A stretch of 26,863 nt of DNA from an uncultured Muribaculaceae bacterium (GTDB lineage: Bacteria > Bacteroidota > Bacteroidia > Bacteroidales > Muribaculaceae). The stretch is taken from the NCBI GenBank assembly GCA_910576775.1, contig CAJTJV010000037.1, positions 1 through 26,863 of the forward strand, in the 5' to 3' direction. Under the pieces are notes generated by a model. That model did no database searches, was not told the origin of the DNA, and saw only the letters and a program-made list of their open reading frames with translations. A program made the position numbers and the translations under genes. This document shows positions 1-8,818 of the stretch, piece after piece. Every line of letters starts with the position of its first letter. Positions within the stretch are counted from its first letter, which is position 1.

Positions 1-155
1 GAATAACATTATGGCAGACAGACACAGTTTTTTCATGGCAGGCGATTAAATTAAATAATTACTTTCGCAAATATATATTAATTAAACCTAATACACAAAA
101 TAAACACAACAAAAAATTGCTCGGTAACAATATAAGAATTGTGCGGGGGAAATAT

Positions 156-163
156 TATATTTG
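156..163 (+). promoter_or_regulatory. Candidate -7 box for the phosphodiester glycosidase gene
   Basis: TATATTTG matches the Bacteroidetes -7 consensus TAnnTTTG exactly. Transcription would begin near position 170, leaving a leader of about 30 bases before the ATG at 201. No good -33 TTTG lies at the usual 19-base spacing; the nearest TTG (139-141) is too close. A second, weaker match (TACTTTCG, 60-67) lies further upstream. The box falls inside the longest possible reading frame, which argues against translation starting at 117. Confidence 0.4.
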
Positions 164-200
164 CAAGTGCAATTCGAATATCTATAAACCAATAATCTAT

Positions 201-2750
201 ATGAAAAAACTATTGTTATCTGCTGTAGTAGCATTCTGTTCCTTTTCCATGGCTCACGCTTTGGATAAATGGGATCTGGGTGGTACGGAATATTATGTTG
301 ATACAGTCTATCATGTGACTGTCGGGCCGGGTATGACTACAACTGCCATACGTATGGAGGGCGCCCAACAAGGAATAAACAATACCATCAAGAACAATGT
401 GTTCTACACCACTATTGATCTTACTAACCCGAACCTTGAACTCAGGGTAGTTATGGGCAATGATGCCTTTGCGTCTGTCGAGTCTGTCAAATCGATGGGC
501 GACCGCAAGAACAAGGAAGGCAAAGGGCAGTATATCGTCGGTGTGAACGGAGATTTCTATAATATGTCGGGTGACAAAAAGACCCTGGGAAGTGTAGTTG
601 TCAACGGCGATATAAAACATGCCTCTTATAATAGCTGGTGGGAAGCTGTGAATTCATATATGATTGTCAACGACAAAAAGAATCTTGAGATTACAGAGAA
701 TTTCAGTATTGTAGGCGCTGACATGTTTGTCAATGGTATTCAAGCTTCGCCTATGCAGGCTATAGGCGGATGCCCGCTTATTGTCAGCCGTGGAAAATAT
801 GTGGGTGACGATTATATCAATGCACACCTTGGGGCTGATCATTTTGCTACAAATCAGGCGCGTACCGTTATTGGATATAACAAAGACAGAACAAAGCTCA
901 TCATGCTTGTTGTCGACAAGTTTGCCCAAAATGATTACACTCAGGGAGAATACGCCGCTTTCAAGGCTTCGACAGGTTTTGCAATGAAGCGCATGGGGCA
1001 GCTGATGGAGACTCTCGGGTGCTATACGGCAATGGCTTTCGACGGTGGAGGCTCTTCGCAGCTTTACAACAAGGGCCTTGGCATACGCAACGTGCCTTAT
1101 GGTGAGGCCGGATATCTGCGTCCGGTAGCAAACGGGCTTTTTGTGGTATCGACGACTCCGGTCGACAATAAGATAGCTTCGATTGAGGTCTTTAAGAAAA
1201 GAGTGCATCTTATTTCGGGTGAAAAATTCACTCCCGTGGTTTTAGGTTATAATAAATACGGAGTGCTCGTAGACCGCAATGTAAAGGATTTCACCCTTAC
1301 TGTCACACCGCAGGCAGGAACTGTGAGCGGCACAACTTTTACAGCCGGTACCGGCGGCTGTGCCACACGTATGCTTGTCCGTTATGGGGAGGCCGTATGT
1401 GGTGTAGATGTATCAGTCAACAGTGGAGAGCCGTTTGTTAGCAGCGGAGAGATTCCCGAAGCCGGACTCCCTTATGAGCCGGAGGAGCCGATGGGTTGCC
1501 TCGACGCAGAGCTTGTCCTTGACGAGAAATGGTCGTTTGTCAACGACGGATATAATTCGCGATGGGATGCGACAGATCCCGATTGGACCTCTGCAGATGC
1601 CATAAAGTCATCCTCATGTCCTCTCTACGCCACCGCACGGAATGGAAAATTCTATACAGTGGATATGAAAACAATGTCGATAGCCGAAATTGGTGAGAAT
1701 GGCGTTTTTATTCCCAGATACAAATTACCGGAACTGACGGAACATGTTATGGGTAGTGCGGATTACTACGGTTGTGCCATTTCGAGCGATGATGCCGGTA
1801 ATTTTATTATTGGTCATTGTTATTCTAAACCGACGTCTTTTCATGTATGGACAATCTATAATCCGCAGACCGGCAAATGCAAACATTTTCAACTGCCAAT
1901 GAACGGAATAATAAGCAATCCGATTGATTGCGTCGGACGTGCTGTCGGAGATGTCTGCCGCGACGGATGGCTTTTTGTAGCACCTTCTTACGATGGTGGT
2001 GTATTCCAGAAAGGTAACATTATTCATTTTACCGGAAACGGAGATATGGAATCGGTAGAAGCCAAAAATACTTTTACGCCTTTGACATATCTGTCGAACC
2101 GTACCGGTTCTGTCTGCCAGTCGGTAATCTCAGCCCCGTCTGAAATTTCAGCATTGTCGCATCCCGAAGACGCGGTAATATGTTATTCCAAAAGTGACGG
2201 GTTCTCAAGATATTCCAACTCCATGTATGGATATAACAATGGTGTGCTTAGCGGAAATATGGCAGTGGACTGGAACAATTATGCCGGAACATCCGGCTTC
2301 GATGCTTTTCATATAGGTGGTCAGTTATATTACGTGATGAACTACGTGGATTCGAATGATTATCCGTCCAACAAATGCCCGATGGATATAGTAATCACTG
2401 ACACACAACTTAATATTGTCGCACAATGGAAAAGCTCGGAATATAAATCGAATGAAGGCACATCTTCGGTGACAGCAGTCCCTGTCAGTGACAATGCTGT
2501 TGAAATTTATGTTTACAATTGTGGCAGTAAGATTGCAGGTGCATATTTGCGTCTGTATGCCGAGGGGCACGAAGGCGATTTTACGGATTATCCGGCAACC
2601 GGTATTGTTGACGTCGATGCGGACTCTGCTTCGGATGAGAATCAGACGCCGGAATATTATAATCTGTTCGGCCGTCGCATCAACAATCCTTCCGGTGGCA
2701 TCTATATAGTGCGTCGCGGAAATAAAGTCAGCAAGGAATATATCCGCTGA
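201..2750 (+). CDS. Exported phosphodiester glycosidase family protein with Ig-like and propeller-like regions and a sorting tail
   Basis: This 849-residue protein begins with a signal peptide (MKKLLLSAVVAF, likely cleaved after SMAHA), so it acts outside the cytoplasm. Residues about 50-315 match the phosphodiester glycosidase (NAGPA, formerly DUF2233) domain. Visible landmarks are GVNGDFYNMSG, QARTVIGYNKD, MAFDGGGSSQLY and RPVANGLFVV. Family members remove phosphodiester-linked N-acetylglucosamine caps; the substrate here is unknown. Residues about 320-415 look like a bacterial Ig-like domain. Residues about 440-780 are beta-rich, with short repeats suggestive of a propeller. The last 35 residues (YYNLFGRRINNPSGGIYIV then a basic end) resemble a short type IX secretion or surface sorting tail. 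The ATG at 201 was chosen because it starts a clean signal peptide; an in-frame TTG at 117 would bury it. The first domain is confident, the propeller is inference. Confidence 0.85.
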   Translation: MKKLLLSAVVAFCSFSMAHALDKWDLGGTEYYVDTVYHVTVGPGMTTTAIRMEGAQQGINNTIKNNVFYTTIDLTNPNLELRVVMGNDAFASVESVKSMGDRKNKEGKGQYIVGVNGDFYNMSGDKKTLGSVVVNGDIKHASYNSWWEAVNSYMIVNDKKNLEITENFSIVGADMFVNGIQASPMQAIGGCPLIVSRGKYVGDDYINAHLGADHFATNQARTVIGYNKDRTKLIMLVVDKFAQNDYTQGEYAAFKASTGFAMKRMGQLMETLGCYTAMAFDGGGSSQLYNKGLGIRNVPYGEAGYLRPVANGLFVVSTTPVDNKIASIEVFKKRVHLISGEKFTPVVLGYNKYGVLVDRNVKDFTLTVTPQAGTVSGTTFTAGTGGCATRMLVRYGEAVCGVDVSVNSGEPFVSSGEIPEAGLPYEPEEPMGCLDAELVLDEKWSFVNDGYNSRWDATDPDWTSADAIKSSSCPLYATARNGKFYTVDMKTMSIAEIGENGVFIPRYKLPELTEHVMGSADYYGCAISSDDAGNFIIGHCYSKPTSFHVWTIYNPQTGKCKHFQLPMNGIISNPIDCVGRAVGDVCRDGWLFVAPSYDGGVFQKGNIIHFTGNGDMESVEAKNTFTPLTYLSNRTGSVCQSVISAPSEISALSHPEDAVICYSKSDGFSRYSNSMYGYNNGVLSGNMAVDWNNYAGTSGFDAFHIGGQLYYVMNYVDSNDYPSNKCPMDIVITDTQLNIVAQWKSSEYKSNEGTSSVTAVPVSDNAVEIYVYNCGSKIAGAYLRLYAEGHEGDFTDYPATGIVDVDADSASDENQTPEYYNLFGRRINNPSGGIYIVRRGNKVSKEYIR

Positions 2751-2756
2751 GAACTG

Positions 2757-2811
2757 TTGATATAAAAACTGCGCTGTTGCTTTCATGGTGACAGCGCAGT
2801 TTTTATATCAA
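2757..2811. terminator. Bidirectional terminator, perfect 21-bp stem
   Basis: Arms 2757-2777 and 2791-2811 are exact reverse complements around a 13-base loop. The GC-rich core (ACTGCGCTGT) is flanked by A-runs on the left and T-runs on the right, so the hairpin has a U-tract in both directions. It lies between the convergent glycosidase gene and the GlsB-family gene, starting 6 bases after the first stop codon and ending 11 bases before the second. Confidence 0.9.
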
Positions 2812-2822
2812 TCGGATGTCTG

Positions 2823-3074
2823 CTATCGGTTTAGAGACCGACTTATAAGTCCTACAATCCAAAGAAGCACTATGGCGCCGACAACAGATGTTATAAGGCT
2901 GCCGATTATGCTCGACGTATGGATTCCCAAAATGCTGAACAGCCATCCGCCGAGGACACCGCCAATAATGCCCACAATTATGTTTACTATAAGTCCGAAA
3001 CCGCCGCCTTTGACAAGTTTGCCGGCGATAAAACCGGATACAAGGCCGATAAGAATAAACCAAATGAATGACAT
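2823..3074 (-). CDS. GlsB/YeaQ/YmgE family stress-response membrane protein
   Basis: This 83-residue protein is almost entirely hydrophobic, with three predicted membrane segments separated by short polar turns (GKLVKGGGFG near residue 18). The glycine-rich pattern GFIAGKLVKGGG then GIIGGVLGGWLF is characteristic of the transglycosylase-associated (GlsB/YeaQ/YmgE) family. Members are small inner-membrane proteins induced by acid, osmotic or envelope stress; their biochemical activity is unknown, and the transglycosylase name is historical. Length is normal for the family. It is a single gene convergent with the glycosidase and divergent from gadB, sharing a 250-base gap with it. A possible promoter on the minus strand (TTTG, 18 bases, TATATTCT) ends about 16 bases before the start codon but matches the consensus only loosely. 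Confidence 0.9.
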   Translation of the reverse strand: MSFIWFILIGLVSGFIAGKLVKGGGFGLIVNIIVGIIGGVLGGWLFSILGIHTSSIIGSLITSVVGAIVLLWIVGLISRSLNR

Positions 3075-3324
3075 AGTAGTAAGGGTTAGAATATATTGCT
3101 TGGAAAATTAATACAAATCCGGGTTCTCTTTTGTTCATTCTCTGAATAATTGGATTATCTGGGAATATGCAATTTACAATTTAAATTTATAAGATGCCGT
3201 TGAAGCCTATAATATTAAAAAAGTATATTTATCACTCCCTGCGGAACCTATTGAGTCAATGTTTTGTTCTTTCTACACGGTGATAGATAGCCGCTTGTAT
3301 CGACATCTGTTAAACTTATATATT

Positions 3325-4749
3325 ATGATTGACCCTAATTATCGTCAAGGTGACGCGAAAAGCGATGCCTTCGGACAAGACGCAATGCTCAATCCTGCGC
3401 CTGTTGAAAAAATTCCTGATGGCCCTACTACTCCGGAAGTAGCCTATCAGATGGTAAAAGACGAGACTTACGCACAGACGCAGCCACGACTGAATCTTGC
3501 TACTTTCGTTACCACATATATGGACGAATATGCCACAAAGCTGATGAACGAGGCCATCGGTATCAATTATATTGATGAAACCGAATATCCACGTGTTGCT
3601 GTGATGTGTCAGAAATGTATAAACATAGTGGCTAATCTCTGGCACACCCCGGAGCAGAAGACATGGAAGACCGGCGCTCTTGCAATCGGTTCTTCGGAAG
3701 CTTGCATGCTCGGAGGTATAGCTGCGTGGAAACGATGGATTGAACGTCGTAAAAAAGCTGGCAAGCCTTATGACAAGCCTAATTTCGTAATATCTGCCGG
3801 TTATCAGGTGGTGTGGGAGAAATTCGCCACTTTGTGGAATATAGAGATGCGTCAGGTACCTCTGTCGAAAGAGCATACTACTCTCGATGTTGATGCAGCC
3901 ATAAAGATGTGCGATGAAAATACCATATGCGTTGTGGCAATTCAAGGTGTTACCTGGACTGGTCTTAATGACGATGTGGAGGCTCTTGATGCCGCTATCG
4001 ACAAATACAATGCAGCTACAGGCAACGAGGTATGCATCCATATAGACGCGGCCACCGGCGGATTTATCCTCCCGTTCATATTTCCTGAAAAGAAATGGGA
4101 TTTCCGTCTGAAATGGGTTCTTTCAATCAGCACCTCCGGTCACAAGTTCGGCCTCGTATATCCCGGTCTGGGTTGGGTTGTATGGAAGGATAAACAGTAT
4201 CTGCCTGAAGATATGTCGTTTACCGTGGACTACCTCGGCGCTGAGGTGACACAGGTAGGTCTGAACTATTCCCGTCCTGCCGCACAGATTCTCGGACAGT
4301 ACTATCAGTTTATCCGTCTTGGCTTCGAAGGCTATAAGAATGTACAGTATAACTCAATGCAGATAGCAAAATACTTGCACTCGCAGATTGCATCGTTCCC
4401 TGAATTTGTTCCCTATTCTCCCGACGTGCCAAATCCTATTGTTACTTGGCTTATGAAGCCTGAAGTGCAGGCCGGAGCCAAATGGACTCTCTACGACCTT
4501 CAGGACAAGCTTGCGCAGCACGGTTGGATGGTTCCCGCCTATGCGATGCCTGTCAACATAGAGGATATGGTTGTTATGCGTGTGCTCTGCAAGCAAGGAT
4601 TCAGCCGTGATATGTGCGATGAACTTCTCCACGACATCAAGGCCGCTGTAACAGAACTGAACGCTCTCGAATATCCTACCACTACGCGTATCGCGATGGA
4701 GAAGAATACCCCTCTCGTCTGCAAATCATTCAATCATACCGGTAAATGA
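3325..4749 (+). CDS. gadB: Glutamate decarboxylase
   Basis: This 474-residue PLP enzyme converts glutamate to GABA and CO2, consuming a proton; it is the cytoplasmic half of glutamate-dependent acid resistance. The PLP lysine is K274 in STSGHKFG, with H273 stacking and D241 (HIDAATGG) contacting the cofactor; the phosphate-binding GSSEACMLGG lies at 122-131. These positions sit two residues from their Escherichia coli GadB equivalents, so the family match is close. The C-terminus ends FNHTGK. A histidine at this place (H465 in E. coli) closes the active site at neutral pH, so pH gating may be retained. The ATG at 3325 is chosen because the upstream extension (from 3259) is atypical and the enzyme then has normal length. 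The gene is followed by a terminator-like hairpin and gadC. Confidence 0.97.
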   Translation: MIDPNYRQGDAKSDAFGQDAMLNPAPVEKIPDGPTTPEVAYQMVKDETYAQTQPRLNLATFVTTYMDEYATKLMNEAIGINYIDETEYPRVAVMCQKCINIVANLWHTPEQKTWKTGALAIGSSEACMLGGIAAWKRWIERRKKAGKPYDKPNFVISAGYQVVWEKFATLWNIEMRQVPLSKEHTTLDVDAAIKMCDENTICVVAIQGVTWTGLNDDVEALDAAIDKYNAATGNEVCIHIDAATGGFILPFIFPEKKWDFRLKWVLSISTSGHKFGLVYPGLGWVVWKDKQYLPEDMSFTVDYLGAEVTQVGLNYSRPAAQILGQYYQFIRLGFEGYKNVQYNSMQIAKYLHSQIASFPEFVPYSPDVPNPIVTWLMKPEVQAGAKWTLYDLQDKLAQHGWMVPAYAMPVNIEDMVVMRVLCKQGFSRDMCDELLHDIKAAVTELNALEYPTTTRIAMEKNTPLVCKSFNHTGK

Positions 4750-4794
4750 ACCATATCGTGACTGAATAATCAGATTTGTTTATGACAATTTCGA

Positions 4795-4844
4795 CGCGGC
4801 AGATGGAATTTCGGAAACCGTACATCCATCTGTCGCGTTTTTTT
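4795..4844 (+). terminator. Intrinsic terminator or attenuator between gadB and gadC
   Basis: The arms CGCGGCAGATGGA (4795-4807) and TCCATCTGTCGCG (4825-4837) form a 13-bp stem with one G-U pair, a 17-base loop and seven Ts directly after it (4838-4844). This is a textbook rho-independent terminator. It lies inside the gadBC pair, 40 bases before the gadC start codon, and no convincing promoter is visible between it and gadC. It may reduce gadC transcription relative to gadB or be conditionally read through. Confidence 0.85.
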
Positions 4845-4883
4845 CAAAATCCTGCTGTTCAATATCAAGAAACAACTGTTATT

Positions 4884-6434
4884 ATGACTAATTCTTCAGG
4901 ACAGACAAAAGCGACAGTGAAGCAAGTCGCTAAAATGGGTGTGTTTACCCTTATAATTATGAATATCGTGGCGGTAGTGTCGCTCCGAGGGCTACCGGCC
5001 GAGGCTGAATATGGCGTCAGTTCCGCATTCTACTATATTTTCGCCGCCGTAGTCTTTCTTGTGCCTGTATCTCTTGTTGCGGCAGAGCTGGCGGCGATGT
5101 TCCCGTATCAGCAGGGCGGTATGTTCCGCTGGATAGGCGAGGCTTTCGGCGACAAAGCCGGTTTTCTCGGTATATGGCTCCAATGGATTGAAAGTACGAT
5201 ATGGTATCCTACAGTGTTGACATTCGGTGCCGTATCGCTCGCATTTATCGGTATGGATCATGTATTCGACGCTCATTTGGCAGCCAATAAGTACTATACT
5301 ATAATTGTTGTGCTCGCCATCTACTGGCTTGCAACTTTCATATCCCTTAAAGGCATGAGCTGGGTGGGCAAGGTATCGAAAATAGGCGGACTTGTCGGTA
5401 CTATTATTCCCGTAGGGCTTATAGTAGTCTGCGCAGTGATATATCTCGCGGGCGGCGGTCAGTCTCAGATGGATTGGCATGGCGATTTCCTTCCCGATTT
5501 TTCAAATTTCGATAATATAGTATTGGCCGTATCGATATTTCTGTTCTATGCCGGCATGGAAATGAGCGGTGTGCACGTCAGAGAGATAAAGAATCCGACG
5601 GTGAACTATCCCAAGGCTGTAATTATCGGTGCGTTGGCGACAGTAGCTATTTTTGTTCTCGGGACTTATGCCCTCGGCGTAATAATCCCGGCAAAGGATA
5701 TTAACCTCGTTCAAAGCTTGCTTGTAGGCTTCGACAATTATTTCAGCGTACTCCATGTGAAATGGCTCTCTCCCGTAATTGCCATAGCTCTTACTTTCGG
5801 TGTACTCGCCGGCGTTCTCACGTGGGTGTCAGGACCTTCAAAAGGTATTTTTGCAGTCGGACAGGCCGGTTATCTTCCAAAATTCTTCCAGAAAACAAAC
5901 AAGAACGGAGTCCAGAAAAACATTCTGTATGTTCAGGGCGGAATTGTGACAGTCCTGGCTTTTCTTATGGTGCTTATGCCGTCTGTACAAAGTTTCTATC
6001 AGATTCTGTCACAGCTGACATGTATACTTTATCTGATTGCCTATCTGTTGATGTTTGCCGCTGCCATCCGTCTGCGTTACAGTATGAAAGATTCACCACG
6101 CCCCTACCGTCTTGGCAAAAAAGGAAATGGTGTTATGTGGCTTATTGCCGGAGTTGGTTTTGTCGGCTCACTCGCTGCTTTCATATTCAGTTTCTTCCCT
6201 CCAAGTCAGGTGAATATGGGCTCCAACGCCGTTTGGTTCACCGTACTTGTTTCCGGAACCTTGATTTTTGTGGTATTGCCATTCGTGATTCTGAAATTCA
6301 AGAAACCGTCGTGGGATACTCATGCTACCGATTTCGTTCCCTTCCACTGGGATAACTCTACCGGAGCTGCGGCGTTGCGACAGAAAGCCGCTGAAGAATT
6401 TGCTGCCGAAAATGCAGGCTCCGCAGATAATTGA
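4884..6434 (+). CDS. gadC: Glutamate/GABA antiporter
   Basis: This 516-residue APC-superfamily transporter has about twelve membrane segments. It exchanges external glutamate for internal GABA across the inner membrane, completing the acid-resistance cycle with GadB. The first segment carries VSLRGLPAEAEYG, typical of GadC-type antiporters, and is followed by AAELAAMFPYQQGGMFRW. E. coli GadC is 511 residues. The last 40 residues are hydrophilic (from about HATDFVPFHWD onward) and lie where E. coli GadC has its pH-sensing C-plug; whether they act likewise is inference. The ATG at 4884 gives the normal length. An alternative start at 4776 or 4782 would translate the terminator hairpin and add 34-36 unrelated residues. 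The start lies 134 bases after the gadB stop. Confidence 0.95.
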   Translation: MTNSSGQTKATVKQVAKMGVFTLIIMNIVAVVSLRGLPAEAEYGVSSAFYYIFAAVVFLVPVSLVAAELAAMFPYQQGGMFRWIGEAFGDKAGFLGIWLQWIESTIWYPTVLTFGAVSLAFIGMDHVFDAHLAANKYYTIIVVLAIYWLATFISLKGMSWVGKVSKIGGLVGTIIPVGLIVVCAVIYLAGGGQSQMDWHGDFLPDFSNFDNIVLAVSIFLFYAGMEMSGVHVREIKNPTVNYPKAVIIGALATVAIFVLGTYALGVIIPAKDINLVQSLLVGFDNYFSVLHVKWLSPVIAIALTFGVLAGVLTWVSGPSKGIFAVGQAGYLPKFFQKTNKNGVQKNILYVQGGIVTVLAFLMVLMPSVQSFYQILSQLTCILYLIAYLLMFAAAIRLRYSMKDSPRPYRLGKKGNGVMWLIAGVGFVGSLAAFIFSFFPPSQVNMGSNAVWFTVLVSGTLIFVVLPFVILKFKKPSWDTHATDFVPFHWDNSTGAAALRQKAAEEFAAENAGSADN

Positions 6435-6503
6435 ATATGATAATGACTCAAATGCGAATATGCATATTTAGTCATTGTAACAACTATTGAATCTAAGACT
6501 AAT

Positions 6504-6550
6504 AAACCGGTCGGATAAACAAACTATACAGGTTTATCCGACCGGTTTTT
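6504..6550. terminator. Terminator between gadC and kup
   Basis: A perfect 17-bp stem (arms 6504-6520 and 6532-6548) encloses an 11-base loop and ends in a run of five Ts on the plus strand (6546-6550). It terminates gadC. A shorter U-run on the other strand means it may also serve kup, which converges on it. A weaker 7-bp inverted repeat, AATGACT with AGTCATT (6442-6448 and 6470-6476), precedes it. Confidence 0.88.
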
Positions 6551-6621
6551 ATACTGTAGGATACGAAATTATGGATAGAATTTGGATTATAGTGGCCGTT
6601 TTTATGAATTATACTGCATAA

Positions 6622-8583
6622 CTATTGGCCGGACGGGGAGATGCGGCGAGGAGAGGACGTATTTATTATAAGTGGAATGGTTTCCAATGTCACTACACTT
6701 GTATCAAGGTTCAAGGCCGACTGGTCCGTAATTCCGAGATGCTTCAGCATATCGTGCAGTTGCATGAGTAATGCTGTCTTTCGATGACACGTGCTCGACA
6801 TGGAGAAAACCCTGTGGATGATAATGAAGCGGAAATCCCCCGGGATATTTTTTGCTTTCAATGAAGGATATGTGCTTGTAAGATCGAGTTTGTTATCGGT
6901 AACGAGATCCTCCACAACCTGCCTGAGATAGATGCTTGTCAAAGGATTGATTCTGAATCCGAGACGCATGGTAACGATATATATGGCATCCGGTTCTACG
7001 ATATCGGCTTCATATTCGAGTGTGTCAGGAGCATCGTCACTTATGAAGCGTATGATGAAATAATGGTCCGCGCGTTTGGGCTGCTTGTTGATAATGGAAT
7101 ACGCGATTTTGCTTTCTATCATACCCGGTTCGGGTGATCGACTGAAATAGACAAGGTTTGAGGCATACTTGGGAATTTCCTTGTCATTTCTGATAGAGCA
7201 TATCAACTCTGAGTATTCTGCAAGAGGACGATATTCTACAAAACGGCCACGTACTTTTATGGCATTGAACCAAATAACCATAACAGCGCCGACGATACCG
7301 GCGATGAGAATAGTGAACCAACCGCCTTGAGTGAACTTGAACATGTTGGCCGCGAAAAATATGCCCTCAAGCGTCGCAAAAAACGAGAGGAACAGGCCAC
7401 ATAAGACATAAGATATGCCTCTTGTACGGTGCCATAGTGTCAGAAGTACCGTTGTCATAAGCATTGTCACGGTTATAGCCAGTCCATAAGCTGCTTCCAT
7501 ATGGGAGGAATCGCGGAAAATGACTACGGTGACAAGACACCCGGCTAAAAGGGTCCAGTTGACAGCCGGTATGTAAAGTTGTCCTTTTTCGCCACTTGGA
7601 TATTTGATTTTCAGACGTGGCCAAAGCCCGAGATTCATGGCCTCGGAAAAGATGGTAAAAGAGCCGCTGAGTAAAGCCTGGCTCGCAATAATGGCGGCGC
7701 CGGTCGACATTATCACTCCAATGATTATGAAGCTGTGCGGCATGATAGCATAGAATGGATTAGTGTCCTTTAGAGGTGTTCCAGTTTGTGCGACAAGCCA
7801 TGCACCTTGTCCGAGATAGTTTAGAATAAGCGTTATTTTCACGAATATCCAGCTTATTGAGATATTTTTTCTTCCGCAATGGCCGAGGTCGGAATAGAGA
7901 GCTTCCGCACCTGTCGTGCATAAAAACACTGCTCCAAGTACCAGAAACCAGCCGGGGTAGTTTACAAGAAGCTTGAATGCGTACCATGGGTTGAATGCCT
8001 TTAGGATTGCCGGGCAGATTACTATATTACAGGCGCCGAGGATGCCGAGCATAAGAAACCACGCAAGCATGAACGGACCAAAGTATCGTCCTATTTTTCC
8101 TGTGCCGGCCTGTTGCAGTATAAAGATGGATACTATTATGAAAATGACTATAGGAACGACAGGTATGCCGGTACTTACAATGCTTAGGCCTTCGATAGCC
8201 GAGGTTACTGTTATTGCCGGTGTAATGACTCCATCGGCAATCAGAGCGGCAGCTCCGATTGCGGCTATTATGTATAGCCATTTTCTATGATGTTTTCTCA
8301 GTAAGGCGAAAAGAGCCAGGATTCCACCTTCTCCTTTATTGTTGGCGCTTAGGGCAAGGAGGACATACTTTACGGTTGTCTGTAGCGTCAAAGTCCATAT
8401 AACACATGACACCGCCCCAATGATATAATCAGGATTGTATCCCGGGTTTACTCCTGTGATTGCCTTCATCACATACAGTGGAGATGTGCCGATGTCGCCG
8501 AATACAATTCCCAGGGCAACCAGGATGCCCGTGTAGGAAAGCCGCCGCAGATTCGAATAGTGTGATGATTTACGTTTTGCCAT
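6622..8583 (-). CDS. kup: KUP/HAK/KT family potassium uptake protein
   Basis: This 653-residue inner-membrane protein imports potassium, probably with protons. The family signature GIVFGDIGTSPLY falls at residues 25-37 in the first membrane segment, followed by about eleven more segments to roughly residue 450. A cytoplasmic C-terminal domain follows, with the conserved stretches VYFSRSPEPGMIESKIAYS and YIVTMRLGFR. E. coli Kup is 622 residues, so length is normal. The gene is single, convergent with gadC and divergent from the ferritin-fold gene across a 235-base gap; no strong TAnnTTTG box was seen immediately upstream. Its position beside gadBC suggests a link between potassium balance and acid response, but that is inferred from location only. 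Confidence 0.96.
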   Translation of the reverse strand: MAKRKSSHYSNLRRLSYTGILVALGIVFGDIGTSPLYVMKAITGVNPGYNPDYIIGAVSCVIWTLTLQTTVKYVLLALSANNKGEGGILALFALLRKHHRKWLYIIAAIGAAALIADGVITPAITVTSAIEGLSIVSTGIPVVPIVIFIIVSIFILQQAGTGKIGRYFGPFMLAWFLMLGILGACNIVICPAILKAFNPWYAFKLLVNYPGWFLVLGAVFLCTTGAEALYSDLGHCGRKNISISWIFVKITLILNYLGQGAWLVAQTGTPLKDTNPFYAIMPHSFIIIGVIMSTGAAIIASQALLSGSFTIFSEAMNLGLWPRLKIKYPSGEKGQLYIPAVNWTLLAGCLVTVVIFRDSSHMEAAYGLAITVTMLMTTVLLTLWHRTRGISYVLCGLFLSFFATLEGIFFAANMFKFTQGGWFTILIAGIVGAVMVIWFNAIKVRGRFVEYRPLAEYSELICSIRNDKEIPKYASNLVYFSRSPEPGMIESKIAYSIINKQPKRADHYFIIRFISDDAPDTLEYEADIVEPDAIYIVTMRLGFRINPLTSIYLRQVVEDLVTDNKLDLTSTYPSLKAKNIPGDFRFIIIHRVFSMSSTCHRKTALLMQLHDMLKHLGITDQSALNLDTSVVTLETIPLIINTSSPRRISPSGQ

Positions 8584-8818
8584 ATAAAAGAAACAATAGG
8601 GCGAGTGCTATGGTTGAGGTAAGATGATGTAATCTTCAGGTGGCATGGTATGGCATATTTAGGAGTCTTGTCAGTTTTTATAATATGTTATATGTTTTGA
8701 ATCAAACTCTTATCCGCATTATGTCGTTTCTTCCCGTAGAAAGAGAAAATTGCCTCTCTGCAATGCCTACAGCATTAAGGAGATTGGCAGATGTTGATTA
8801 ACTACTAATTTTTTGATT

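Noticed and set aside
8584..8818. c-di-AMP or other riboswitch in the gap between kup and the ferritin-like gene
   Set aside because: The 235-base gap is short and shared by two divergent genes; no conserved riboswitch core was recognised on either strand.
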